From an uncultured Synechococcaceae cyanobacterium (GTDB lineage: Bacteria; Cyanobacteriota; Cyanobacteriia; PCC-6307; Cyanobiaceae): a DNA stretch of 45,946 bases. This document shows positions 20,631 to 30,889 of the stretch, piece after piece (within the stretch, counting starts at the first letter, position 1; each line of letters starts with the position of its first letter). Below the pieces are notes generated by a model. It did no database searches and had not been told where the DNA came from. It was given only the letters and a program-made list of their open reading frames with translations. The position numbers were made by a program, and so were the translations under genes. The stretch is taken from positions 1-45,946 of the forward strand of contig CACGJI010000002.1 in assembly GCA_902573335.1 (NCBI GenBank). The letters are read 5' to 3'.

Positions 20631-20713
20631 TATATATCTTAATACTTTTTTCATATTTTACAAGCCCTTATTCAAGTTTTTTTTAAAAAAAATTTCTCAA
20701 AATTTCATTTATT

Positions 20714-21850
20714 ATGAATCTTTCAAAAAAATTTGAAGAGCTAATCATAAAACAGCTAGAGAGTTTTGGTTGCTCAATGGGCGTGACTAATTTGGTTATG
20801 TATCTTGCTTCAGCTAAGCAAGGAACTAAAGCATCTTTTGAAATGATTGGTCAATGGCCACAAATTGATAGGCTACTTAAATCAATAGAAGATGATCCTT
20901 CACTAAAAGTTTCATCGCCTAATAGAAGATGGTACCCGCTTCAAGAAAACGATATTTTACTTGGTGTCCTTAGGGTAGAAACTGATTTGAAAGGGGGTAA
21001 TTGGCCAGTATCTCTTGATTCTAGATTAAAAGCGCTTTCAATATCTTTAGCTAAATGCGCCTCTATCGAATTAGAACGTCAAAATAAAAATGAAGAAATC
21101 AATTATTTAAAAAATCAGGTCAATGTCATAATCCATCAATTAAGGAATCCATTGGCCGCTATTAGGACATATGCAAAATTACTAATAAAAAGACTTGGTT
21201 CAGATGATGATTCTATTGAAATAGTCGAACGCTTGATAACAGAGCAAAAACAAATTGATCAATATATGAATTCTTTTGCGCAATTAAATTCACCTGTTCA
21301 ACTTCCTCTGGAAATTGGAGAGGAAAGATTATTATTACCACCAAATTTAGATAATAAAAAGGTAATAACTGTTCAGAGTTTATTGAGGCCAATATTAGAA
21401 AGGGGTAAAGCTAATGCGGACTTAGAGAATAGAGATTGGACTGAACCTTCTCTTTGGCCAGATTGGACTATTTCGCCATTAAAGGCAAAATATGCTGTAA
21501 TTGCTGAAATTGTGGCCAATTTATTGGAAAATGCCTTTAAATATGCCCAAAAAGATGCTGAAATTGGACTAGCAATTATGAGTAATGGACTTTGTATATT
21601 TGATGATGGTAAAAAAATAACCAAAAATGAAAACGAGAAAATTTTTGAAAAAGGTTTTAGAGGATCTGCTGCTAAAAAGAAGGACGGCACTGGTGTGGGA
21701 CTTTTTTTGGCTAGGAAATTAGCAAAACAAATTGGAGGAGATTTGAGATTGCTGAAAAATAACTCGATTGATAATACTGAGAAATCAAAAAATCTTAAGA
21801 AGAAAAATATTTTCTATTTAGAACTACCTATAAAAGAATTGCATGCATAA
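20714..21850 (+). CDS. Sensor histidine kinase, possibly Hik2/CSK-like
   Basis: H-box IIHQLRNPLAAIRTYAKLLIKRL, N-box NLLENAFKYAQ, G-boxes DDGKK and GTGVGLFLARKL. Confidence 0.88.
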   Translation: MNLSKKFEELIIKQLESFGCSMGVTNLVMYLASAKQGTKASFEMIGQWPQIDRLLKSIEDDPSLKVSSPNRRWYPLQENDILLGVLRVETDLKGGNWPVSLDSRLKALSISLAKCASIELERQNKNEEINYLKNQVNVIIHQLRNPLAAIRTYAKLLIKRLGSDDDSIEIVERLITEQKQIDQYMNSFAQLNSPVQLPLEIGEERLLLPPNLDNKKVITVQSLLRPILERGKANADLENRDWTEPSLWPDWTISPLKAKYAVIAEIVANLLENAFKYAQKDAEIGLAIMSNGLCIFDDGKKITKNENEKIFEKGFRGSAAKKKDGTGVGLFLARKLAKQIGGDLRLLKNNSIDNTEKSKNLKKKNIFYLELPIKELHA

Positions 21851-22568
21851 ATAACATTGCAGTTTCAACTAGTACAACACTTGCACCGCAGGCATCTCCA
21901 TTGAAGCCTCCAATTTTTTTACCCAGTATGTTTGGGATAGAAAAGCTTAGAAAAATACCAATCAAAATAAGAATTAAAAATTTAATTAATATTGCTTGGG
22001 ATGTAATTGAAACAAATTGGTATGCAATGAAAATTAAAAGAAAAATAATTGAGATCAAAGATTCTTTTTTAAATCCATTCCAAAACTTTTTGTGACTAAT
22101 AGATTTTTTCTTATAACTTATATATTTAAACTTTTCTATAAAAAATAAATTTGAAAATCTTCCCCAAAATAAGCATATAGGTAAAACAAAAATTATTAGG
22201 TTTTGAATTTTCAGTATGCAAGCAATTTGAATTAAAGTTATAAAAACTAAAGCTTGAACGCCAAAGGAACCAACTTTACTGTCTTTCATGGCTTTTAAAC
22301 GTCTCTTTTTACCTGCAAAAATACCATCGAAAGTATCCATTAAACCATCGAGGTGTAGACCACCAGTAATTAAATATCCTAAAGCCAAACAAATTAATGC
22401 AGATGCATAAATTGACCAGGAGTTTGTTCTTAAAAAAAGAAAAATATAACTCTGTATTGTTCCAATAAAAAATCCTAAAGGCGGCGCAAATTGTGCAATA
22501 TTTTTAAATTCGGGATTAATCAAAGGGATCTTTGGAAATGTCGTATAGAAAATCCAAGAGCCTGCCAA
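21828..22568 (-). CDS. cobS: Adenosylcobinamide-GDP ribazoletransferase
   Basis: ITGGLHLDGLMDTFDG and NGDACGASVVLVE motifs, polytopic. Confidence 0.92.
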   Translation of the reverse strand: MAGSWIFYTTFPKIPLINPEFKNIAQFAPPLGFFIGTIQSYIFLFLRTNSWSIYASALICLALGYLITGGLHLDGLMDTFDGIFAGKKRRLKAMKDSKVGSFGVQALVFITLIQIACILKIQNLIIFVLPICLFWGRFSNLFFIEKFKYISYKKKSISHKKFWNGFKKESLISIIFLLIFIAYQFVSITSQAILIKFLILILIGIFLSFSIPNILGKKIGGFNGDACGASVVLVETAMLFMHAILL

Positions 22569-22666
22569 ATTTTTTATTAAATATTTTTTGATGAGATAAA
22601 AATAGATTCAATATTAAATAATAGGTTAGATTAATGAAAAAGGATCAAAAAATTTTATAAATTATT

Positions 22667-23785
22667 GTGTTTGAATTTGAAATTACATCGAATTGCTGTA
22701 ATACAGGGGCAAGAACTGGTATATTTCATACACCAAATGGTGAGGTAAAAACACCAAAATTTATGCCTGTGGGAACTTTGGCAACAGTTAAAGGAATTTC
22801 ATCTAAGCAGTTAACCTCTACAGGATCAGAAATGATTCTCTCAAATACCTTTCATCTTCATTTACAACCTGGAGAAAAATTAATTAAAGAATCTGGCGGA
22901 ATACATGAGTTCATGAATTGGCCTAAGCCTATTCTTACTGATTCAGGAGGATATCAAGTTTTTAGTTTGGCTAAATTAAACAATATTTCTGATAAAGGAG
23001 TGGCATTTAAAAATCCAAGAGATGGTAGTCATGTATTTTTATCACCTGAAAAAGTAATACAGATTCAAATGGATCTTGGATCGGATGTTGCGATGGCTTT
23101 TGATCATTGTCCTCCGCATACAGCTAACGAAAATGATATTGAGGACTCTTTACAAAGAACCCATTCATGGTTGCAAAAATGTGTCGAGACTCATCAGAAA
23201 TCTAATCAAGCATTATTCGGTATAGTTCAAGGTGGTAAGTATCCGAGATTGAGAGAATATAGCGCAAAATATACAAGTTCTTTTGATCTGCCTGGTATAG
23301 CAGTGGGCGGTGTAAGTGTTGGCGAGGCAGTTGAAGAAATACATAGTGTAATTAATTACGTCCCTAAATTCTTACCAATAAATAAACCAAGATATTTAAT
23401 GGGAATTGGCTCTTTAAGAGAAATTTCTTTAGCTGTTGCTAATGGATTCGATATATTTGACTGTGTTTTGCCCACAAGACTAGGAAGACATGGGACTGCA
23501 TTTTTTAATGATGAAAGATTGAATTTACGAAATGCTCGATTTAAAAATGACTTTTCTCCCATTGACAAAACTTGTAAATGCGAAACCTGTAAGTCCTATT
23601 CTCGTGCATATTTACATCATCTAATTAGAAATGATGAAATATTAGGTCTCACACTAATAAGTTTGCATAATATTGCCCATTTAATAAGATTTACCAATGC
23701 AATTTCTGCTGCAATTAAAGATAATTGTTTTACAAATGATTTCGCTCCTTGGAAAACATCCTCTATTGCTTACCATACGTGGTAA
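22667..23785 (+). CDS. tgt: Queuine tRNA-ribosyltransferase
   Basis: [35 protein letters not shown], CNCxxC-type zinc site [19 protein letters not shown] start. Confidence 0.96.
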   Translation: MFEFEITSNCCNTGARTGIFHTPNGEVKTPKFMPVGTLATVKGISSKQLTSTGSEMILSNTFHLHLQPGEKLIKESGGIHEFMNWPKPILTDSGGYQVFSLAKLNNISDKGVAFKNPRDGSHVFLSPEKVIQIQMDLGSDVAMAFDHCPPHTANENDIEDSLQRTHSWLQKCVETHQKSNQALFGIVQGGKYPRLREYSAKYTSSFDLPGIAVGGVSVGEAVEEIHSVINYVPKFLPINKPRYLMGIGSLREISLAVANGFDIFDCVLPTRLGRHGTAFFNDERLNLRNARFKNDFSPIDKTCKCETCKSYSRAYLHHLIRNDEILGLTLISLHNIAHLIRFTNAISAAIKDNCFTNDFAPWKTSSIAYHTW

Positions 23786-23819
23786 CGTCTTATCATAATT
23801 AATTAAATTATCAAAAAAG

Positions 23820-23960
23820 GTGCTCATTCTACTCAATACATTCGCTGAATTGCCTGAGGCTTACAAGGCCTTTGCTCCAACTGTTGATGTTCTTCCACTT
23901 ATTCCTTTATTTTTCTTTTTGTTGGTATTTGTTTGGCAAGCTGCAGTTGGATTTAAATAA
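23820..23960 (+). CDS. psbK: Photosystem II reaction centre protein K precursor, 46 aa
   Basis: Not in ORF track. GTG start: (M)[51 protein letters not shown].. / [21 protein letters not shown] pattern is PsbK. Confidence 0.9.
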   Translation: MLILLNTFAELPEAYKAFAPTVDVLPLIPLFFFLLVFVWQAAVGFK

Positions 23961-23986
23961 AATTCTTTTAGTTTAGATTTTCAGTA

Positions 23987-24991
23987 TTAGAAGGGATTTT
24001 CAAGTAAAATCGCATCTCCAGAATTTTCTACAGCACACTCTATAAAATCAGCAATTTTTAAAGCTCTTGAGGCTTGCTCACCATCTACCTCAGGACTTTC
24101 TTTGCCTTGAACACATTTAAGAAAATGCTCCAGTTCCGCATAAAGAGGTTCAATGGAGGTTGTGCTAACTTCTTCGACATATCCATCATTTCTATAAACT
24201 AATTCGCCATGTTCTGCTGTATATGATTCGTGAGACTTTCGATGGATTTGTAAAGAGTGATTTAGGAAATCAGTTTCTACTAAACCATTTTGACAGTGAG
24301 CACTTAAACTTCTAATTTTTTTGTGACTCATTTTGCTGGCAGTTAAGCTTGCAATAACATTATTTTTAAAAACTAAAGTAGCATTGACATAATCTATTAA
24401 TCCTTCACTATTTCTGCCTCCAACAGCTGCTAATTTTTGTATTTTTGAGTTTACAAGTTCTAAAACAAGGTCAATGTCATGAATCATTAAATCCATTACT
24501 ACAGATACATCATTTGCTCTGTCTGCATGAGGACTATGCCTCCTCGCTTCTAGAACAACAATTTCTTCATTAAGTACTATTTTAGTTAATTCCCTAAAAG
24601 CAGGATTAAATCTCTCAATATGCCCAACTTGTAATAGACAGTTACTTGCATTAGCGGCCTCTATTAAGGATTTTGCTTCTAACTCGTTAGCTGCAATTGG
24701 TTTTTCAATGAGTACGTTATTTCCTCCATTGAGACAATCTAGCCCTACTTTTTGATGCAGTAGTGTAGGCACAGCAATGCAGATAGCATCAACTTTTGGA
24801 ATTAAGTCCTTATAATCTTTGAACCATTCACATTGAAATTGTTCAATAGCTAATTTACCTCTCTCTTCATTTGGATCTGCTACTCCAATGAGATTTGCAT
24901 CTTTGAGTAAACTTAGTACTCGAGCATGATGCCAGCCCATATTCCCTATACCTATGACTCCAACCTTTACGGGTGATGAGGTTGGTTGCAT
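23987..24991 (-). CDS. Gfo/Idh/MocA-family NAD(P)-dependent oxidoreductase
   Basis: VGVIGIGNMGWHHARVL Rossmann start, IEKPIAAN, GHIERFNPAF. Confidence 0.92.
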   Translation of the reverse strand: MQPTSSPVKVGVIGIGNMGWHHARVLSLLKDANLIGVADPNEERGKLAIEQFQCEWFKDYKDLIPKVDAICIAVPTLLHQKVGLDCLNGGNNVLIEKPIAANELEAKSLIEAANASNCLLQVGHIERFNPAFRELTKIVLNEEIVVLEARRHSPHADRANDVSVVMDLMIHDIDLVLELVNSKIQKLAAVGGRNSEGLIDYVNATLVFKNNVIASLTASKMSHKKIRSLSAHCQNGLVETDFLNHSLQIHRKSHESYTAEHGELVYRNDGYVEEVSTTSIEPLYAELEHFLKCVQGKESPEVDGEQASRALKIADFIECAVENSGDAILLENPF

Positions 24992-25041
24992 AATTTCAAA
25001 TCCATTTATTTATTATCATTATCCTCCATTGGGAGCCATAT

Positions 25042-26310
25042 TTAGCTTTTAGGAAGAATTATTTTAACACGATCAATTTTTGGACCAGACATAGAAATAA
25101 CTTCAAATTTAATGTTATTAAAATCTAAAACGTCTCCAATTTTTGGAACCATTTGAAATTTTTCTAGCATAAATCCAGCAAGAGTATGATAATCTGCTCC
25201 TTCGGGAATGGAACATCCTAACTTTTTATTGATATCAATAATTTCTGATTTTCCAGCTATTGACCATTTTTTAGAGAAATTATCTAACATTCTCATGTCT
25301 GAACTAATTCTATTGTTAAGCATTTCCTCTCCAACTATTTCGCCATTTAGATCAGCTGCAGTTATGAGCCCCTCTGTACCTCCATGTTCATCAACTACTA
25401 GTAAGAAAGGATTGTAGTCTCTTACTATTGGAAATATTTCTGCTAATGAACATGTTTCTATAATTTTTGTCACTGGTAAAAGGAACGGCTCTAATAATGT
25501 ATTGGCTTCCATTTCACCTTTTGAAATTGGCTTAGCAAGATAACGTAAATCTAATACACCTAATACTTCATCTAAAGACTCGCCAATCACAAAGAAGCGA
25601 GCATGTCGAGTTTTATCAACTTGTTTCATAAGTTCTGAAAAGGTTATATTTTTTGGCAAAGTTACCATTTCAGATCTTGGAATCATCACTTCTTTAACCT
25701 GTGTATCTTTTAAAGCAAAAACTCCTTCAAGAATATTCTTCTCATCTGGTTTTAAACCTGTTACGTTATCTGTTTCTATAAGAGTTTCTAATTCTCCAGC
25801 AGATAAACCCGAGTTTAAATAATCCCATTTGTTATTTAAATTGAACAAGCCTAAACAGGCGCTAGCAAAAAATTCTATTGTTTTCACTATTGGATTCATA
25901 CCTTTTCTTACGGCATCAAATATTGTGGTTAACCTTAATGCAGCAGATTCTGGATTGTTAATTACTAAAGCTTTTGGAATTAGTCCAGAAACAAGAGTAA
26001 CAACTAAAACAACAAATAAAAATAATAGAAGATCATAAAATCTATTTGATAAAATATTGCTTTTCCAATAATCATTAGCCAGGTTATTGCTGAGCCATCC
26101 AATTGCAATTAATGAAATTGTTACTCCAAATTGAGAAGCAATTAATGAAGATCTAAAGCGTTTTTGAATTTTTAAAATTGAAAATGCTCCTTTCTTTTTT
26201 TCTTCTATTAACCTTAAAACTTTACTTGGCCTTATTAATAAAAAAGATAGTTCACTCGCTGCGAAAAAAGCTGGAAAAAATAAAAGAAATAAAAGAAGAG
26301 TTATTTTCAT
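25042..26310 (-). CDS. CNNM/CorC (hemolysin C-like) membrane protein with CBS pair
   Basis: N-terminal DUF21-type TM domain, KEVMIPRSEMVTLPKN, VDEHGGTEGLIT, CorC_HlyC C-terminal domain. Confidence 0.92.
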   Translation of the reverse strand: MKITLLLFLLFFPAFFAASELSFLLIRPSKVLRLIEEKKKGAFSILKIQKRFRSSLIASQFGVTISLIAIGWLSNNLANDYWKSNILSNRFYDLLLFLFVVLVVTLVSGLIPKALVINNPESAALRLTTIFDAVRKGMNPIVKTIEFFASACLGLFNLNNKWDYLNSGLSAGELETLIETDNVTGLKPDEKNILEGVFALKDTQVKEVMIPRSEMVTLPKNITFSELMKQVDKTRHARFFVIGESLDEVLGVLDLRYLAKPISKGEMEANTLLEPFLLPVTKIIETCSLAEIFPIVRDYNPFLLVVDEHGGTEGLITAADLNGEIVGEEMLNNRISSDMRMLDNFSKKWSIAGKSEIIDINKKLGCSIPEGADYHTLAGFMLEKFQMVPKIGDVLDFNNIKFEVISMSGPKIDRVKIILPKS

Positions 26311-26328
26311 TCAATGACAAATGAATAA

Positions 26329-26402
26329 TGGGGGTGGCGAGGATCGAACTCGCCTTAGCCAAATTATGAGTTTGGTGCATTCACCAGATTGCTACACCCC
26401 CA
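26329..26402 (-). tRNA. tRNA-Met (CAT anticodon; elongator-type, tRNA-Ile2 not excluded)
   Basis: Reverse complement TGGGGGTGTAGCAATCTGGTGAATGCACCAAACTCATAATTTGGCTAAGGCGAGTTCGATCCTCGCCACCCCCA; loop CTCATAA; T1-A72 paired and no GGG/CCC anticodon stem, so not initiator-like. Confidence 0.9.
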
Positions 26403-26542
26403 AGGGAATTTATGTAATTTTAATTACATTGAATTTCAATATACAATATAAAAATAATATTTCAAAAAACATCTCATTAGGAAGTTTTTGTGAGATTTCT
26501 TTTTTTTCTTCTAATCTTTAAATATAAATTTAACTTTTACTA

Positions 26543-27103
26543 ATGGGCAAATTTTCTGATAAGTATGATTTAAATAAAGCAAAATTGTTAAAACAGTTAA
26601 TTGAAAAATCATACAAGAAAGGAAACTTCACTTTATCTTCAGGAAAAAAAAGTATTCATTACTTGAACTGTAAACCAGTTTCATTAAATGGTGAAGGCTT
26701 AAATTTAATAAGTGATTTATTTTTAGAATTAAAAGACTCAAGGTCAAAAGCTGTAGCAGGATTGACATTAGGTGCAGACCCTATAGTAAGTGGATTAATT
26801 GTCAAAGCAGCTTTGCATGGCCTAGAACTTGATGGTTTAATAATTCGGAAAGAAATCAAAAAATACGGCACCAAGGCTGGAATAGAGGGCGCAACATTAG
26901 AAGAAGGAACTTTGGTAACTGTTTTAGAGGATGTGGTTACAACTGCTGGTTCAGTGATAAAAGCTATAAAAAAGTTACGCGAAAATAATTATGTTGTTGA
27001 AGAAGTTTTGTCTATAGTTGATAGGCAAGAAGGTGGATTAAAAGCCCTTGAATATGAAAATGTTAAATTAAAAAGTCTTTTTACAATAAAAGACTTTTTA
27101 TAA
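26543..27103 (+). CDS. pyrE: Orotate phosphoribosyltransferase
   Basis: 186 aa; [52 protein letters not shown]-binding motif. Confidence 0.94.
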   Translation: MGKFSDKYDLNKAKLLKQLIEKSYKKGNFTLSSGKKSIHYLNCKPVSLNGEGLNLISDLFLELKDSRSKAVAGLTLGADPIVSGLIVKAALHGLELDGLIIRKEIKKYGTKAGIEGATLEEGTLVTVLEDVVTTAGSVIKAIKKLRENNYVVEEVLSIVDRQEGGLKALEYENVKLKSLFTIKDFL

Positions 27104-27113
27104 TTATTTCAAA

Positions 27114-27950
27114 ATGCAAGATATAAAAAAAAAGTTTTGGCTTGAAAAATTTGATTGTTTTTCTATTACTGGAAAAGATGCCAGAAAATTTTTAAATGGA
27201 ATAACAACTGGTAATATTCTCGATTCAGAAAAAAAAGTTATCAAAACTTGTTGGTTAACTCCAAATGGAGTTCTAAGGTCATTAATTGAAATTACTTTTT
27301 TAGAAAGAAACTTAGAAGTAATTATCTTGGCGGGTAACACTGATGAAATAATTGATTACTTTAATCAAATTATTTTTCCAGCGGACGATGTACTTCTAAG
27401 TGAACCTTTCTTGATATATAGAATTCAGGAAATTGATGAATCTAGTTCATGGAGAACTTACCAGCCTATTTTCTTCAAAACAGAAGATAAAGAATTTGAA
27501 ATATATAAAAATAAACTCAATTTACTAAATCCCAATGATTTAAAACTTTGGAAGATTAATCAGGCAATACCCTCATTAGAAATGGAAATAAACGGAAAAA
27601 ATAATCCTCTTGAGCTTGGATTACAAGACCTTATAAATTTTAATAAAGGTTGTTATTTAGGACAAGAAACAATGTCAAAAATAAAAAATGTTTCTTCTTT
27701 AAAACAGGAAATAAGAATTTGGCAATCCTTTGAATCTAATTTAAATTTAGACGTTGAAGATAAAAATTTATATATAGATTCTGCCAAAGGTATTTCTGTA
27801 GGCAAAATCACTAGTTTTTTTAAATCAGATTCTCAAATAAAAGGTTTAGCAATGATAAAAAGAAAGTATTTAAAGGAAGGAAGTTATTTTTATTCAGAAA
27901 TTTTTGGAAAAATTATTATTAATAAATCTGTAGGATCAATTTTTCTTTAA
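27114..27950 (+). CDS. YgfZ/GcvT-like folate-binding protein
   Basis: LINFNKGCYLGQETMSKI matches the KGC[YF]xGQE signature of YgfZ. Confidence 0.9.
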   Translation: MQDIKKKFWLEKFDCFSITGKDARKFLNGITTGNILDSEKKVIKTCWLTPNGVLRSLIEITFLERNLEVIILAGNTDEIIDYFNQIIFPADDVLLSEPFLIYRIQEIDESSSWRTYQPIFFKTEDKEFEIYKNKLNLLNPNDLKLWKINQAIPSLEMEINGKNNPLELGLQDLINFNKGCYLGQETMSKIKNVSSLKQEIRIWQSFESNLNLDVEDKNLYIDSAKGISVGKITSFFKSDSQIKGLAMIKRKYLKEGSYFYSEIFGKIIINKSVGSIFL

Positions 27951-29354
27951 TTGATTTTTGATTAAATATTCTGCAATTTGTAGAGTAGCCAAACAATCAT
28001 CTTTGTTATATTGGATAATTTTTTTTAAAAATATTTCGTTTTCTGTAATTTGATATTGAATCCACCAATAAAGGGCTTTCGAGCCACTTACATTTTTCTG
28101 CATCCATTCAAATCCAAGCCAATTAGAAACAGTTTTTAAGCCATAGTTTTTTAGTGGTAATATCCAAGACTTTCGTATTAAGTTATGTAAGTCTATAAAT
28201 CTTGAGGCAAGTGAATCAATTTCTTCAAAATTAAAATTTAGGTTTTTAGCAATATTAATTATTGCTATCTTTTCAGTTTCTCCATAATGTAAAACTGGCC
28301 ATTCCTTCTGTGAAAAAAGTATTTCCATAATCTTCTTGTAAGATTCTTCTTTATTATTTTTGAGATTTAAAATTGGTTCATAAATAAGATTTTCTTTTTT
28401 TGTAAACAAATTATTTATTTTTAAAAAACCATATAAAAAGTCATGCTTATTATCTGGATTTGACTCAATATCAAATATGTAAAATCCCGAACATGTTTTT
28501 TCTAGTAGATCGTTAGTATCATTTTTATTGGAAACGTAATATGGTTCGCCAGAAATATAAGCTTGTGCTTGCTTTATAAATACGGACGCTTTTTCATACT
28601 TTTGATCGTTGAATTTAGATAATTTCTCTCCAAGTTGTTTTTCGCTATACGAAGCTAATTTTTGGGTATCAGATATTCCATTTGTTATGAGTAATGAGGC
28701 TGTTTTGGATCCTATTCCATCTATATCTGTTAGATATCCATTCTCTTTTGCCTCTTTGTCACAAAATTTTTGCCATGAACAAATAGTACATTTTTTTCTA
28801 TCTTGAGTTATTTCTGGCATAAATCCCTCCAAGCATTCATTCAAACTTAATAAAACATTCAAAACTTTTTTTCTTAATTTTTTATTTAAATTAATTTCTT
28901 CAACATTAACTTTTTTATCAAAACTTGAAATTACTAATCCTTTCTCAATTTTAGATTCTTGAAAAGATTCCAACAGCATAGAACTAAAAGCTAAGTCGAA
29001 TAAATGTTCTTTAGTGGTTTTGTGACCTAACTTATAAACAACAGGTAAATATTTATATTGTCCCCATTTACTTTTACCTCTAGTCTTTAAAAGTAATTGT
29101 GGACGTATCTCTGCGTTAATATTTTGGAACAGATTCCCTTTAACTTTTAATCCAATTACCCCTTGATAACCATTTTTACAGGCTTTTAATCCTGTATATA
29201 TTTCACTATTACAAAATTCAGAGAAAATTTGAAACTGATTAATTTTATCTATAGCTTTATGGGGAGACCAAACTTCATAAGATTTTTTACCCTTAAAATC
29301 TAGCCATGCTTTTCTTTTGCATCTTGTAAAACTTTTTAAATGAAGAGAATTCAA
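27936..29354 (-). CDS. RecB-family nuclease (TM0106-type) fused to an RNase H-like/3'-5' exonuclease-type domain
   Basis: CKRKAWLDFKG...KKCTICSWQKFC (4-Cys Fe-S pattern of Cas4/RecB-like nucleases), DIDGIGSKTASLLITNGISDTQKLA (HhH), FYIFDIESNPDNKHDFLYGFL (DEDD-type start), YNKDDCLATLQIAEYL. Confidence 0.85.
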   Translation of the reverse strand: MNSLHLKSFTRCKRKAWLDFKGKKSYEVWSPHKAIDKINQFQIFSEFCNSEIYTGLKACKNGYQGVIGLKVKGNLFQNINAEIRPQLLLKTRGKSKWGQYKYLPVVYKLGHKTTKEHLFDLAFSSMLLESFQESKIEKGLVISSFDKKVNVEEINLNKKLRKKVLNVLLSLNECLEGFMPEITQDRKKCTICSWQKFCDKEAKENGYLTDIDGIGSKTASLLITNGISDTQKLASYSEKQLGEKLSKFNDQKYEKASVFIKQAQAYISGEPYYVSNKNDTNDLLEKTCSGFYIFDIESNPDNKHDFLYGFLKINNLFTKKENLIYEPILNLKNNKEESYKKIMEILFSQKEWPVLHYGETEKIAIINIAKNLNFNFEEIDSLASRFIDLHNLIRKSWILPLKNYGLKTVSNWLGFEWMQKNVSGSKALYWWIQYQITENEIFLKKIIQYNKDDCLATLQIAEYLIKNQLKKN

Positions 29355-29434
29355 ATTATTTTTTAAGGGCGGTTTTAAAATTTACTCATATAAATTATTA
29401 TAGATAATTAAAAGAAATCAAGGAAATTTTAAAT

Positions 29435-30889
29435 TTGACAGCTGATAAATTACATAAGATAAAATTTGGAACTGATGGGTGGAGAGGAATTATTGGATTT
29501 GATTTTAATTTATCCAATCTTTCAAGAGTTGTTGTTGCTGCATGCCAGGAGTTGCATTATCAATACTATAAAGAAGTTAATTCAAAGAAAATTATTATTG
29601 GATATGATCGTAGATTTATGGCTTGTGAATTTGCCAAGCAAATAGTGCCGTTTGTAAGAGGATGTGGTTTCGAACCGATCTTATCTAATAGCTTTGTTAC
29701 AACACCCTCTTGTAGTTTCTATGCCAAAGAAGTCGGTTGTCTTGGTGCGTTAGTAATTACAGCAAGTCATAATCCATATAATTGGCTAGGTCTGAAAATA
29801 AAAAGCTTTAATGGATGTTCTGTTGACGAATCTTTTACAAGTGAAATTGAAAAAAGATTAATGCTTGGAAATTCAATTGAAAAAATAGATGGTGTTAATC
29901 AATTGGTGGATATTAAGAAATTTCATTTAGAAGGAATTAAATCCCTTTTTGATATTGAATTTATTTCGAATAGATTGAAAAAAATGAAATTGAGAATTTT
30001 TGTAGATTCTATGCATGGTTCAGCTGCTAATTGTATGGCTGAGATTTTTGCTTCTTATGATTTAGAAGTTATTTCAGAAATCAGGAAAGATGCTGATCCT
30101 TTTTTTGGAGGAAAACCTCCTGAACCTCTTTTAAATTATGTAGATGATCTAAATCAAATACTACTGAAAAATTCAACAAATGAAGTGAAAACTCTAGGAA
30201 TTATATTTGATGGTGATGGTGATAGAATTGCGGCAATTGATGAAAAAGGAAGATACTCTAGTACTCAAGATTTACTCCCATACTTTATTAGCTATTTGGG
30301 CAAAATTAAAAATAATTCTTATCCAGTTTTAAAGACTGTTAGTGGTTCAGATATTATTAAAAATATATCAGAGAGTCAAAATAGAGATGTTTTTGAACTT
30401 CCAGTTGGCTTTAAATATATTGCTAAGAAAATGATTAAAGAGAAAATATTTATTGGTGGAGAGGAATCTGGGGGAGTTGGTTTTGGTGACTTTATGCCTG
30501 AAAGAGATGCTCTATATGCTGCGATGGTTTTATTAAATGGAATTGCTGAAAAATCTCAATATTTATATGAAACCTTAGATGAAATTCAAAAAGATTTTGG
30601 GCCAAGTTTTTATAAAAGAATTGATATTAAATTTCCAAATCAGTCAGAAAAAAATAACGTAAAAGAATTTATCATAGATAATATTCCTGAAAATATTAAT
30701 AATCACAAGTTAAAAAGTATCTCAAAGATTGATGGAATAAAGTTGAGAATTGATAAAAATTTTTGGCTTCTTTTTAGGTTTTCAGGAACTGAACCTCTTT
30801 TAAGGTTATATTGTGAAGCACCAAAAGAATCTTATTTAGATGAGCTATTAGAGTGGGGTCAAGTATTTATAAATTTTGCAGGAAAATAA
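29435..30889 (+). CDS. Phosphoglucomutase/phosphomannomutase
   Basis: KFGTDGWRGIIG, VITASHNPYNWLGLK, FDGDGDRIA, FRFSGTEPLLRLY. Confidence 0.94.
   Translation: MTADKLHKIKFGTDGWRGIIGFDFNLSNLSRVVVAACQELHYQYYKEVNSKKIIIGYDRRFMACEFAKQIVPFVRGCGFEPILSNSFVTTPSCSFYAKEVGCLGALVITASHNPYNWLGLKIKSFNGCSVDESFTSEIEKRLMLGNSIEKIDGVNQLVDIKKFHLEGIKSLFDIEFISNRLKKMKLRIFVDSMHGSAANCMAEIFASYDLEVISEIRKDADPFFGGKPPEPLLNYVDDLNQILLKNSTNEVKTLGIIFDGDGDRIAAIDEKGRYSSTQDLLPYFISYLGKIKNNSYPVLKTVSGSDIIKNISESQNRDVFELPVGFKYIAKKMIKEKIFIGGEESGGVGFGDFMPERDALYAAMVLLNGIAEKSQYLYETLDEIQKDFGPSFYKRIDIKFPNQSEKNNVKEFIIDNIPENINNHKLKSISKIDGIKLRIDKNFWLLFRFSGTEPLLRLYCEAPKESYLDELLEWGQVFINFAGK

Noticed and set aside
21373-21690. 105-aa minus-strand ORF
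   Set aside because: Antisense to the histidine kinase; shadow ORF.
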